This document shows positions 32,445-43,504 of a stretch of DNA of 64,000 bases, piece by piece. Position 1 is the first letter of the stretch; each line of letters starts with the position of its first letter. The translations under genes were made by a program, and so were the position numbers. Source of the DNA: Incumbomyces delicatus (lineage: Eukaryota; Ascomycota; Eurotiomycetes; Chaetothyriales; Trichomeriaceae); contig JACJVS010000005.1 in the NCBI GenBank assembly GCA_017655985.1, positions 3,038,001-3,102,000 of the forward strand, written 5' to 3'. Under the pieces are notes generated by a model. It was not told the DNA's origin. It searched no databases and saw only the letters and a program-made list of their open reading frames with translations.

Positions 32445-33551
32445 CTAAGAGGTTTCTTTCTTCCTTTTTATGCGAGCTAAAGCTTTTCCCATGTATTCCT
32501 TGGGCTCTCTTCCGCCGTCTAGCCACATGTCTGCAAATGCTTTTTCGCCCGCCTCAACGGCTGCATCCATATCAATGGTCTTCCAAATTTTGAATAGCCG
32601 CTTCTGTGAGCGGACTGCACCGGGGCCGCACTCACCAAGTGCTGCGATGTCATCTTGGATTCTTGTCTCCATTTCATCGAGCGAATCAAACTTGTCGTTC
32701 AGAAACCCTTGTGCATTTGCTTCTGCAGCATTGATCGTCTTTCCAAACATCAAGAGATGTCTTGCGTGTGAGGAGCCCATTATGTCGACCAGAAGCATGG
32801 CTTGCACGCCACTAGGGATTCCGATCTTGACTTCGGGCATGGCAAACCGAGAGATATCGGTCGCGTATCGGACGTCACACGATGCGGCAAGAAGCATGCC
32901 GGCCCCCACACAGTAGCCGTGGACCGCAGCGATGGTAGGGACCGGGCATTCACCAACGGCGCCGCATAGCCTGGCGAGGTAACCGATGAATTCTTTAGCG
33001 TCTTCGTAGTTCCTCAGCTTGGACATTTCACTGATATCGGCACCCGAACAAAACGCAGGATGCTTGCCAGAAGATTCACGCTCTCCGCGAAGAACGATGC
33101 ATCGTACAGAGTCCAGCGTGCTGGCAGCTTGAACTATTTCCGTAAGGTCACTGATCAGCCTGCGATTGAGCGAGTTCGATTTCCGCATATAGTTGATCGC
33201 TACCTCTAGAATGACACCCTGACTCGCATGCATAGAGCTTCGTATTCTTACATGATCGTTGCAATCAAAAACATGGCGTGTGGTTTGAGTGTCTGGCTGC
33301 TGGGTGTGCTCAATGCGGCTCAAGAGGGCTTCCTTGAACTTGGCGCCAACTTCAGTGCCATTCAAGGCCAGTGGTTCCGGGCTATTAGTATCGTCTCTGT
33401 TGACCGACGCCGAAGAAATCGAGCTTGTGGTTGCAAAGCACCGTCGCGGATTCCGCTTAGAATGCGTCGTCGAAACATTGGTTGCTAATAGTCGAAGATT
33501 CGTCATAGGCCTCAGGCACGGCACTGAGCGTACGAGGAGCCGACCAAGCAT
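32445..33551 (-). CDS. Enoyl-CoA hydratase/isomerase-family protein, probably mitochondrial
   Basis: 368 residues from the first true ATG (33551); upstream codons in frame use TTG. Residues 1-60 are rich in Arg, Ser and Thr without acidic residues, and FATTSSISSASV follows, so a mitochondrial presequence is likely. The crotonase core is recognised by HPAFCSGADISEM (oxyanion-hole block), VHGYCVGAGMLLAASCDVRYA and MPEVKIGIPSG. The second segment has Met where many hydratases have the first catalytic Glu (GGGxE), while the Glu of MPEV remains, so activity may be isomerase- or hydrolase-like. The C-terminal helix (AVEAGEKAFADMWLDG) is normal for the fold. It catalyses or modulates an acyl-CoA step in fatty-acid or amino-acid breakdown; the substrate is unassigned. 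Confidence 0.82.
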   Translation of the reverse strand: MLGRLLVRSVPCLRPMTNLRLLATNVSTTHSKRNPRRCFATTSSISSASVNRDDTNSPEPLALNGTEVGAKFKEALLSRIEHTQQPDTQTTRHVFDCNDHVRIRSSMHASQGVILEVAINYMRKSNSLNRRLISDLTEIVQAASTLDSVRCIVLRGERESSGKHPAFCSGADISEMSKLRNYEDAKEFIGYLARLCGAVGECPVPTIAAVHGYCVGAGMLLAASCDVRYATDISRFAMPEVKIGIPSGVQAMLLVDIMGSSHARHLLMFGKTINAAEANAQGFLNDKFDSLDEMETRIQDDIAALGECGPGAVRSQKRLFKIWKTIDMDAAVEAGEKAFADMWLDGGREPKEYMGKALARIKRKKETS

Positions 33552-33722
33552 CGGAAGAGTCCAAAGGAGCCTCAACCTATGTCAAAAATGTCAAAGACCG
33601 CTTCCGGTCTGGTTTCGCCAGCATCAGAGCACAATTGAACCTCGGGATGCCCTGCCTTGGCGGGAAAGTTTTCCGAGTGCGGAATTTCCTCCTGGATTCT
33701 GACGTCCGAGAGATTGGCCACT

Positions 33723-34777
33723 TCACTTCGCTCGACCCTCAAGCATCGAATATGCATAAGCTCCACACAACGTAATTGTCACACCAAGCACATCAATCAC
33801 CGTCAGATTTCGTTTTTCCATGTACCAGCTCAACGATACGATGATAATCGTCTTCACTTGTGAAATAACGTTGAATGTGAGTGCGCTCGATTTCTCGATG
33901 ATGAGGAATTGCGACAGATTGAGCACACTGGCTAGGACCCCTGAGCTACCCAGCACAAAAAGAGTTCTGGCTGGTATCATGGAGATATCCGGAACCGTGT
34001 CGATGAAGGGACCAAGGAACAGCAGCAACACCGCGGCGATCGGTGCTTGATTCAGAAGGAGCTGACTACCAGATATTTTGAGGTCTGTAATCTTCTTACC
34101 AATCCAGATCTGATAAAGCGCTGTGACCGTGAATGCTGCGACCGCAATGAACGCTCCGCCGACGTTATCCGCCGCCCCGGTCGTCAACACCAGCAATACG
34201 CCTGCACATACCGATAGCACCGCAATGAGAGAGTATCGAGTTATTGTGATTCCGAATAAGACCAAGTTCAGGAACACGACCGTAGGCGTTGTCATCACCT
34301 TCGCCAGCTGATAGAACCCCAGAGAATTATACGTCAGCGACAGATTCCCCAAGAGCAAGAAGCCTGCAAAGAAGCCTGATATCGGAAGCATCGTCCGCAC
34401 TGACACTCGTATCGCAGGAAACATATTGATTGGTGTTGCTGAGCTTGCGGCGTACAGCACAACAGCGGTCGTCAGAAAGTGCCAGGCAGCAACGGTCATT
34501 TGACATCTTTTTAATTGAGGGTCACTGAAAATGCTATGCCTCGTTAAGAAGATGGTCCGAAGGAGATAAGAAGCCCTCACATTTTGTTCATGAAGACCAG
34601 AGCAACAGTCGAAAATATGTTCAGAGCCATCCATTGCAATGTGACTACCGTATGACGAAAGCTTCGCCTCGGGATTGCTGGGTTCTGCCATCGTGGGGTG
34701 TCCACGCTCTCTTCCTTCGCAGGAGAATGGAGGTCGGCCCCCTGCCCTTCTACATCACTTATCTCCTTTTCATCCAT
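33723..34777 (-). CDS. TPT/SLC35-like nucleotide-sugar or triose-phosphate transporter
   Basis: Two exons, 34581-34777 and 33723-34533, with a 47-bp intron (GTGAGG donor, TTAAC branch, CATAG acceptor). The splice makes the family string FMNKIIFSDPQLKRCQ (AT|C junction). 335 residues from an ATG at 34777. The N-terminal 50 residues are cytosolic and acidic. About ten membrane segments follow, among them SGFFAGFLLLGNLSLTY, TTPTVVFLNLVLFGITITRY and SLIAVLSVCAGVLLVLTTG. The C-terminus has SQVKTIIIVSLSWYMEKR, typical of TPT-domain members, and ends with a KxK-like basic tail (MLEGRAK). This is a Golgi or ER antiporter of nucleotide sugars or similar. The substrate cannot be named. It is convergent with nothing and lies 172 bp from the crotonase gene. 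Confidence 0.83.
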
Positions 34778-36026
34778 GTCATGTAAGGGGAGCAATCTGT
34801 GTGAGCCGTCGTGAGATGGGGTGCTATAAGGCTCTGGAGACTCAAGAGTGCCGGTGCTTGAGATGTAGTGCCCACCAAGACCATTAACACCAGTAAACCG
34901 TTTGTTGCATCGTGGCCTTACTAGCGAGTTCCGAAAACCGACACCGCATCAAGGGGAACAAGGACGTAAGGGGTGTTAATAAGCAAGGAGAATAAGTAAG
35001 GGATGTGGTAAGTGAGGTATGAGGTTGTCGGCGCAACCTTCAATCCGATGCAACCGTGCAGCACTTAACATCAGCTTACCATTCCACCCATTCCTGTTTG
35101 GCGCTCAGCTACAAGTGTACAGCAACCGAGAGCCATTATACGTAACTTGTTTCTCCTGGGCACATATTGTAGTCCCGTTCGTCTGCAATAGCCACGGGGT
35201 GTCATTCTGGAGGACCCTGCGTGGCATCGCTCCTGTCAATCTGCTACTTTGCGCGAAAGGAGCAATTCGTAATAAAAAGCGCATTTTGCGCGGGAATAGT
35301 CTGAAGGCAGGCCACTCGACACCACTCACTATTGTGTGAGACACCCTTCATCTTGCAATTAGAAGCAGCCAATCGGGCAGTACAGCTGACAGGAGAAAAA
35401 AATGACCTTATCTGTCACAAGACTTTGTTCCTCTGTGGCGTCGTGTCGTTCGTCAGAGCGAAGTTTCGAAAATAGCAACACGCAGGTACATCTGCTAACC
35501 CGCTTTAAGGCTGAATGACGCCATTCTGTGGCGCACGCATATCCATGCACATCATCGCATTCCCGGAACGGGTTAGCAAAAATGATTACATTTCTGTCAG
35601 CTCCCTTTCGCAGCTGCGCATGGAATGCTCAGCCCAGATTCTCTATTATCGCTCATCAAAGTGGCCTTCTCCAGATTGATGCGGTGAATGCCAAAGACGA
35701 ATTTCTTTAAAGTTTATCCATTTTTGGAGCAATGCAACGTCTGGTTGCTAGCACAAACTCCCAGCTGGCCGGTAGCTTTAAATCCCTAGTGGCTGATGTT
35801 CAAGATACGCATGTTGTTAATCGGATACGGGCTATCACAACTTGTAAGGGGTGCCCGTCCCAAACCGGCCACCCTTTCAAAGGCCATGCCGCGGTAGAGG
35901 ACGCAATGTTATTCTTTTAATCCACAATGTGCCTTGCATGGCTGGTCGAACTTCTAGAAGAACCGATAATACCTGAGGATGAAGTAGGGTAAATCTGTGC
36001 TTTGATTGGGAAGATTCTCTCCAACC
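34778..36026. other. Divergent intergenic region, 1.25 kb
   Basis: 5' flanks of the TPT transporter (-) and the GT34 glycosyltransferase (+). Several short frames with no protein-like content. Nothing specific was found. Confidence 0.6.
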
Positions 36027-37484
36027 ATGAGCAAAGAACACGTTGGATCCAACTCAATACTTTCTGCCTTCAAATCGCATGTCGCAATCAGATATATCTG
36101 TCTGAGTTTAGTATTGCTGCTTATTTGCTACCAGTTCATACCCTATGCCAGCCTCGAGTCACCATCTCAAGCACCAGTTGCAATTCCCAACGCAGTCGTA
36201 CCACAATCAGATCTCAGCGGAACCGGAAGTCGCAGTGGGACCGATCCCACGATTCCGGTCGTGGATGATGGACTGAATTTCGAGCCGAAAGTCGATAATG
36301 ATACAAATCCAAAACCTCAGGATCAGATTGACCAAGTTGCACCATCATCTGACTCCAACCACTTTACGAATATTGACACGTCCTCATCCGCCAATTCCCA
36401 GAGTTTCGAGACAGCAAGTGGGGAAACACCAACCCATCTCTACTCGCGCGTTGGCAAAGTTACCTCCATTTGGTACGAAAAGTCCACCCTCAAGTCTCAA
36501 GCCTACGAACGCGCCCTCCTTTCCCACAAACAACACGACGAAAACTTCGGCTACAAACACTACGTCCAGCGGCGTGGTGCCATTGCGGCGCTCTGGTCGA
36601 AGCATGCGTACCTGATCCATATTCTCGTTCAAGAACTTAACAAACCTCCTCCCGAACGTCTAGACTGGCTCTTCTGGCACGATGCAGACGTGATCCTCCT
36701 TAACAGCCAGACGCCGCTGGAGGTCTTCCTCCCGCCCGAAGGTGACAAATGGGCACACATCAACTTGCTCATTTCGAACGATCTCGGCGGTCTCAATGAC
36801 GGGACCTTCTTCGTCCGCGTGTGCGAGTGGTCCGTGTATTTTTTGGCTGCGGGGCTCTCATTCCCGTACTACCGTCCCAACGTGAATCTTCGCTACGACG
36901 AGCAGAGTGCGCTCGAGTTCTTGCTTGACGAGAAGACGTACAAGAACAATACCCTGCATGTGCCGCAAGAGTGGTTCAATGCATATCATCACTGGGGCCA
37001 CGATGAGACGGTGCCGCCGGAGTGGCATTTCGTGTACGAAGAGAACGAACCTGGTGATCTGTTAGTGCATTTACCTGGCGCGGGAGACAATCGAGTGCCC
37101 ATTATGAACGAGTACCTTGACAAGGTTGGCCCAACAGGGAGTGAGACGAGCAAGTGGAATGTTCCCTTCCAGGATACGAAGTATCCCAAGATAATCAAGG
37201 AGTGGTGGGAGAAAGAGGCCGCTCGGGAAGACGAGCGGCAAGATGAGTACTGGAGGAGATATCATATCTTGAGGTACATTGGCGGAATCATGGACCCGAT
37301 GAAGACGAAAGAAGTGGAGCGGATCAAGACGGAATTAGCGAACAACGGAACCACAGAAAGCGAAATCGCAGAGGCGGTAAAAACGTTCGAGACAGAATGG
37401 AAAACAAACAAGATGGAAGCGCTGAGGGAAGAGGAGAAGCTCAGGTTGACAGGGGTTCACGAAGATAACGTTAAGGCGGATTGA
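36027..37484 (+). CDS. GT34 glycosyltransferase (alpha-1,2-galactosyl / Mnn10-11-like)
   Basis: 485 residues from the ATG at 36027 (the seven upstream codons in frame begin with TTG). A short basic tail, one signal-anchor segment (residues about 22-42, ICLSLVLLLICYQFIPY) and an acidic Ser/Thr stem to about 130 give type II Golgi topology. The catalytic domain carries LDWLFWHDADVILLN, with the DxD motif, GDKWAHINLLISNDLGGLNDG, WEHFVY-type text near EWHFVYEENEPGDLLVHLPG, and NPH-like turns. These are the blocks of GT34, which includes fungal Mnn10/Mnn11 and Gmh alpha-1,2-galactosyltransferases and acts in N-glycan outer-chain synthesis. A Glu-rich, helical C-terminus (residues 395-485) is present. 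Donor sugar is not decidable here. Confidence 0.85.
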   Translation: MSKEHVGSNSILSAFKSHVAIRYICLSLVLLLICYQFIPYASLESPSQAPVAIPNAVVPQSDLSGTGSRSGTDPTIPVVDDGLNFEPKVDNDTNPKPQDQIDQVAPSSDSNHFTNIDTSSSANSQSFETASGETPTHLYSRVGKVTSIWYEKSTLKSQAYERALLSHKQHDENFGYKHYVQRRGAIAALWSKHAYLIHILVQELNKPPPERLDWLFWHDADVILLNSQTPLEVFLPPEGDKWAHINLLISNDLGGLNDGTFFVRVCEWSVYFLAAGLSFPYYRPNVNLRYDEQSALEFLLDEKTYKNNTLHVPQEWFNAYHHWGHDETVPPEWHFVYEENEPGDLLVHLPGAGDNRVPIMNEYLDKVGPTGSETSKWNVPFQDTKYPKIIKEWWEKEAAREDERQDEYWRRYHILRYIGGIMDPMKTKEVERIKTELANNGTTESEIAEAVKTFETEWKTNKMEALREEEKLRLTGVHEDNVKAD

Positions 37485-39939
37485 AACAAATGTCTGAACC
37501 ACGGGCAGTCTGTCACGTAGACAGGTCTGGGCCCCCAAACATGGAATTTTCACGATATCTCGATCGAATATACAGGCTACTTCCGCCAATCTCATGATTT
37601 CTGCATCTCGGACCACGCTCGACAGAATAAGCTCCGCCTCGAATCAACGGCCAAAGTGGAGCTGGGAAGAGCTCCGAGAAACTCTTCATGCAGGGATGCG
37701 ACTATCGGCGGAGGAAGTGGCGCTTGGAAGGAATTTATTGAAAGGCGGGAACAACATTCTGCCGAGCCGAGACCAAAAAGGAACAGCAAAAAGGGGCCAG
37801 CTAAGAAAAGTGCACAGCCTCAACTTTGACAGCCTTGCACTCACCACTCGAGTGGGTTTAGGCTTGATGCCATGAATGCTTCAAATATCTTGGGTTTGCC
37901 CTAAGGCAGACGGGTGGGCTGGAGGCGGCGTAGACTTACGTCTTACTCTCTGGATCTTACCGTTCCCTCCATGCCTGGAAAGGGGGATCTTCTGGATGTC
38001 TTTGATGGGATCTCGAGCGTCGTAATCGCAGAGAGTCCCAATATTCTTTGGCCCGGATGTGTCAAAATCGGAGGGGAAATGTCAAAAGTCCTCAGCATAG
38101 CTAAAAGAGCGAACAAGCCATTGTACCGCAACGTCGTTGCCAACCGCCTGGCTCGGTCTGAGGCAGAGCCAGGCACGTTTGTCGAGTGATCACGAATGGC
38201 GACTCGTCATTCTGTTTCTAATGTTGTCTGCTCCGAAACGGATCCTGCCATCGAGCCAGAGGATGATTACAAAGAAAGCGCAGGAAACCAATCGAGAGGA
38301 GTTACATAATCGATACTTTGTAATACGGCTAACCCGTACTTCTTGATCACGCTGTACTCGGAATTTTAGGCCACAAACGTGCACAGACATGTGCCAGGCT
38401 GTAGAGAAGCCGCAAGCGCGTATTTGTGTTCATCGAGCACCCGTAGAGACATTTATTGGCGCCGATTCAGGAGAAACCTTCAAACAACAGGCAATGTAGC
38501 CAGCTGGAATATAGAGACTTCGAATTTTGGTGAAGGGCTAGAGCACAGCTACAACTCGGAATTTAGAAAATGATTAGTCAACTGTCAGAAGTCCAATATT
38601 AAAATTTTTTTAGGTCACTCATGAATTCAAAAGGCAATGTGGGGCTTGGCCTTCGCGTTCAGATGCAATTGGTGGAGCTGCAACAAGCGAAGGTGGAGGC
38701 AGATCGGCTCCATGCAGTCTAAAGAGGATAGCACGATGGAGCAAGAACCTGGCATGGCGTGCCTGGTCAACCGGAAATAGCATGTTTAGAGTTTGAGAGC
38801 AGCGCTAATGATGCCGCTGTCATGCCATCTAGCGTCTCGAAGTCGGCACATGTATGTCCCATCAGATGGCTCGTATTCGATACAGCAGCTCAACCACTTG
38901 CATGATGGGCAAAGCTTTAATTTTACCCCATGTGAGGGTCAGGACGTACGAGAATTTCACGAAACGACTACGCAGACATGCTGAGAAGAAGTGGCACACG
39001 CCCCCCGTGTTCTCGGTGCTTGGCGACGGGGTCTGGCTGTGGCACCAAACAAGAGATCGTATCCGGGTAGCCGTGGCTCGTCCGAGTGGCCAACACCACC
39101 TTGGAAGTCTCAGTCCCAATCCAAGATGCAGGGTTACGGAGAGCCGAAGGATGCACGTGAATAATCAATCATCACAGCCCTGCATATACAAAAGTTTCAA
39201 CGACAAACAAAACATGTGCTGTCATCGCTTGAACGCGGCGAACACTTGCATGTCGCCATCTACGAAGGAAATATACCTCATTGCTGGCATCTTCCTTGCA
39301 CTCGATGCGGGTGCTGGCGGCGCCGTCAAATAGTCTACAGCCTTATCAAGTTAGAGAAGCGGCCGGCGAGCGACTGTCAGGGCTTTGTGTTCCGAGACAA
39401 TACATATAGACTTGCCGAGCCACACCACATGTCCCCGCCACTGGACTTTTTGCTGGTCAGCTCCAGCTCCCAATTGTTCTGTCCACACATTTTGCCTCTT
39501 AAGTTACCACGTTATTCAGCTGACGTGCTTCATATCCTGCGCATTGTTCGCTCACGGAGATCCTGCATGAGCGTTCGCCCGGCCAGTAGGCAATGATCGG
39601 CAAAGTCCAGACAAGGTGAAACATTTGCATCGACCCACAACCCTCTGGGCCATCCACAGCTCAACATCTCGCCGCACTTGTCCACTTTGGGAGTTAGAGT
39701 CGCATCACGCTTGCTGTGGCTTCGCATAGTTGGCTGCAGTCGCCGTCCCACAGTTGCAACACAAGCATAACTCCAGCTGTCTCGGATCACGAAAAGTTGC
39801 CTGCGCTTTTGCTTCAGCACCATCGTTGGCCATCCAGACACGACCTCTTCGTCGCTCACTTGACATCTTGACATCTTGACCGGCAAACACCTTCGTTGTC
39901 CCTGTTCCTCCTCGCCGGCACCAATACCACACAGCAACC
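37485..39939. other. 2.45 kb gap, no supported gene
   Basis: Two small plus-strand frames (37594-37875 with 93 codons and 37914-38189 with 91 codons) begin with ATG and are protein-like in composition but match no family I know. I cannot support either as a gene. 38580-39900 shows nothing. The last 100 bp should hold the promoter of the GPI-anchored protein gene. Confidence 0.5.
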
Positions 39940-40710
39940 ATGTTTGGCTTACGGCAAGCGCTCGTTTTTACCACTCTACTCACTTCGGCTCTTGTCACTG
40001 CAAGACCGCAGCATCAGGACGACTCGATAGTGAATTGGGACACGCTTTCAGCTATCCTCGACTCTATCGACAGCAACGTTCTGCACTCTGTCCTTCACAA
40101 TCTCGCTCCCAAGTACAAAGATGGTGTCTTCAGCCAGGACCGTGCCGCAATCGAGCATGTGCATTCCACGAATCCAGTCATGGCAAGCAAACTCGTGTAC
40201 ATTGCAAAGCGCCAGAACAATGGCACCACGACTGCCGCGGCACAAACGGAAACAACTGTCGAACCAGTAGCACCAACTGTGTCTGAAGCCGTGTCTTCGC
40301 AGATCACGGCCTCGACGCTCCCTGCACCGACCACCATTGAGATTGCACCTTCCACTGCCCCGGGTGAAACCGCAGTTGAAACCATCGACGGAGGTGTCGT
40401 ATTCAGCTCAGTCGGTGGCGGAGTGGTCACTCGAACCTCGTCCGCCGTGGGTGTCTCGTTCACACGTAGCACATCCACACACATCTTCACCTACACCGCT
40501 GCCGACGGCTCGATACAGACCAGCACGAGTTTGATCGTTGTCAATGCCCCCGTCACTGCCACGGCAGTACCGACAGGTGCTGCTGGTGCTGCAGCAACGT
40601 CCGGCGACCCAGGTCTGCAAGGCGCAGCTTCCCGACACACCAGCAGCGAACTCTCAACCTTGGTGAGCGCCGTCTTCTTCGGTGTTCTCGGTTTCTTCGC
40701 TATGGTGTAG
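39940..40710 (+). CDS. Ser/Thr-rich secreted GPI-anchored cell-surface protein
   Basis: 256 residues, single exon, ATG in the context ACCATG. A signal peptide covers residues 1-21 (hydrophobic VFTTLLTSALVTA, then ARPQ). A compact domain at about 25-85 is followed by a dibasic AKR at about 87-89, a likely Kex2 site, then a Thr/Ser/Val-rich region (90-215) suited to O-mannosylation. The C-terminus has a small-residue segment with SGDP and GAASRHTSS, then a hydrophobic tail LVSAVFFGVLGFFAMV that ends the protein. This is a GPI-attachment signal. Role: cell-wall or plasma-membrane surface protein. No known adhesin or enzyme domain was recognised. The GPI anchor itself would be built by the pathway that includes Gpi11 (see 55889-56899). 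Confidence 0.82.
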   Translation: MFGLRQALVFTTLLTSALVTARPQHQDDSIVNWDTLSAILDSIDSNVLHSVLHNLAPKYKDGVFSQDRAAIEHVHSTNPVMASKLVYIAKRQNNGTTTAAAQTETTVEPVAPTVSEAVSSQITASTLPAPTTIEIAPSTAPGETAVETIDGGVVFSSVGGGVVTRTSSAVGVSFTRSTSTHIFTYTAADGSIQTSTSLIVVNAPVTATAVPTGAAGAAATSGDPGLQGAASRHTSSELSTLVSAVFFGVLGFFAMV

Positions 40711-43504
40711 CGTGGGAACTCCTCAGCTTTCAATGCTGCCACATCTGCTGCAATTTAGCGTTTTGGGGCTCCACCGGGGCACACGCTCTCGATACTTTGC
40801 TCTAACATAGCACATCTTTGGCATTTTGTATTTGCGTAAATTTTGATCCAGCGTACAAAGTATGGGAAGGCACAATTGACGAGACATACGAACCGGCATT
40901 ATTTTTAGACAGGCTTACGTCGCTCCCTAAATACACACACCCCCACACACATACACATGACGATGAAGGAATGAGATGGAAGGAAGAAAAAGCACATGTA
41001 CGACTGCATATGTTGGTGTCTACCACGCCTCGGGAGAGCTATGCTTGCAAATTCCGGCATGACCTTGACACGCACCTGCATATCTGACTTGAGTCATTCC
41101 TTGATGATAACCACGAGCCTGTCTGGACACGTTTGGGGAGGCCAAAGAGGCGGATTGAAGGGGATTGGCTGTTTGGTGTGTGGTCCAAAGGCATGAGGTT
41201 GTGAGGAACAATCGCATTTGCCTTGAGACGGAGCCGGCGCAGACCAAGCAGGCAGGCAGATCCAAGAATGAATACATCTCGCTTGCCCCTTCATGGTTAC
41301 CATTCATGTTATGAACTTTGCTAACTTGGCCCAGCCATCGCTCCTCTCGGGTCGCAGTACGGAGTACTCTATACTGTCACCGCTAATTTTAATACAGAAC
41401 ATCCTGCCGTCGAGAAGTCCCAATAACTCACGGCCCTCCTCCTATTCTTCTACTATCACCACCCACGCACAGCCTTGAAAAAAAAATATGAATTGTGAAA
41501 GAGCCATCCCACGCTACGACTGAAAGACCCAGGAATGCAGCTGCATCAGCAGGTACTTTTCGGCACCTCTCGATCAATCGAAGCTGGTCAACCTATCACC
41601 CTGTTCAGTCTTCCTTTCGCCTTTCAGCTCTCATCAACATCCCAATTCGCCCGTCGCCATATTACTACGTAAAATACCAGCATCGGCCACCCCCGTCCAT
41701 CAACACCTTTGTTCGATTTCTTCCCACACAAAATTATATCAAAACAAGAACCTCAGGCCTCCAACCCACCGATCGCGCCTCAAAATGAATTCGTAGTGGA
41801 TTAGATAGATAATCGACAACATCCACCTCATCTGCGTCCAATAGGATGACACAAGGAAGGCCAAGTCCAAACCCCCTAGCAAGAGGCCCAAATTGGCCCG
41901 CGAAATGCAGCTGACTGCAATCCGTACAGGATAATCCACTGTGTGAATTGGGGAGGCGAATAGTTCTTTTCCTAGCGCAGGGAAGAGGCGGAAATCCCGA
42001 CATCGAAATCCGGCGGCGACTTCTGCACATGCCAGCCCAACTATACGGCTTGCTTGCCTGGTGGTAGCTAGCTTACGTGCTTACCTGTCGAACTCTTGCC
42101 CCATCTCCCTGCTGAAAGAAAATAATGGTTGTGAAGGCCCGGCGAGCACGATCGAGGCCGAGTCGAGTCGGGTCGACCGGAGAGGCCTGCGACTACCCAT
42201 TTATCGCTTTGAATAAAATTGATAAGCAATTGTGGTTCGTCTCTGTGTGCCGAAAGTCAGCCGACGACCACAACGCAAGTTACACACAACTCGGAATATT
42301 GAAATTGAGGGAGTATTGAAATGAAAAATTGATGATCATGATCATGATAACATGCTTCTGTTTCATTCCTTTGTTTCTTCCCGCCCCCTGTGTTATGTAT
42401 GCATTACTGACTGACCGACTGACAATCAGCTTGCCCTACAGAAACATCCATTCTCTCTCTCTCTCTCTCTCCGAAGAGACTTCCTTCTGCGGAACCGCAC
42501 AGAGACTATTGGCTGTGGACTGTCGACTGTCGACTGTCGACCGTAACAGAGACCTTTCCCTGGGAGTGAAAACGGTCCCAACACACTAAAAATGGAAGCC
42601 ATTCTAAAAGGAGGCTTGTCTTGGGGTCAAAGGGGGGAACAAAATGGAATAGCCCTTCCGGACGTGTCTGTGTTCAGAGCGTTAAGGGAACAATATTTAA
42701 TCAAGGCTTTGAACGTCCTGAAGCACACTAATGGCCAAACCAAACATGACTGCACACGATAGAGGGCAGGAAAAGGATGGATGGGGGCATCCCTGAGGGC
42801 AGGAGGAAGTAGAGAGCAATGCAAAGTGCATGGGAGAGCAGAAGAATACCAGATGAGCTGTTCCTCCTTGCGTGCCTATCGACTCGACTGCAGTCGGACG
42901 TGTCATTGAAGGGGTCGGTCTGCTCTGCCAACCGACCTCCTTAACCACATCTTTGGCATCTGATTCTTAGTTCATACATGATGTACAGAGAATGGTGACC
43001 CAGCTTTTGTCTGTCCGTGCTAGAAGGACCTTCTAGTCATTGCAATTCAGACCTCGACCTCCCGTCTCTATACCGGTTGTATTCTCATACCCCCGACGAA
43101 TGCCCGCATCCAGCTTCTGCATTGGCTAGGGGCGATTCTTTCGAATCCTCCGTCCCGCCGTTTGCCTTTCTTTTTTTCTGTGATCAAATACTATTAAGTC
43201 GTACTACCACTGCCTGTCGATCAAACCCCGGTCGAAAAGGAGAAAAATTGGTATCTCAGCATATCCTCACAGCCCTTTCGTAAAATCGACCAAGGGCGAG
43301 CTGCTTGAGTTGTACAATAAGACAGTCGTTCATCAATTGAAGAGCGTTGGGACTCGACCTCAACGCCTAGGTAAATGCATTGTCGTCACGTCTCCCGAAG
43401 GCTTGGTTAGCCTCGAGCATTTCTGGTCATCGAATCCACTTTGGATGAGCGGAGTGTCGCAACCAGCAACATCTCCATGCAGCTCAAGTTTCGCAGCATT
43501 AAGG
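40711..43504. other. 2.8 kb gap, no supported gene
   Basis: Between the GPI-protein gene and the G-alpha stop. Many short frames on both strands, none with family features. A CT microsatellite lies at 42452-42471 and short GTCGACT repeats near 42518-42541. Nothing further. Confidence 0.55.
42452..42471. repeat. CT dinucleotide microsatellite
   Basis: Ten CT/TC units in a row. Simple repeat in intergenic DNA. Confidence 0.95.

Noticed and set aside
37594..38189. Two small plus-strand ATG frames (93 and 91 codons)
   Set aside because: No family features; too short to support without transcripts or homologs, so only mentioned in the interval note.
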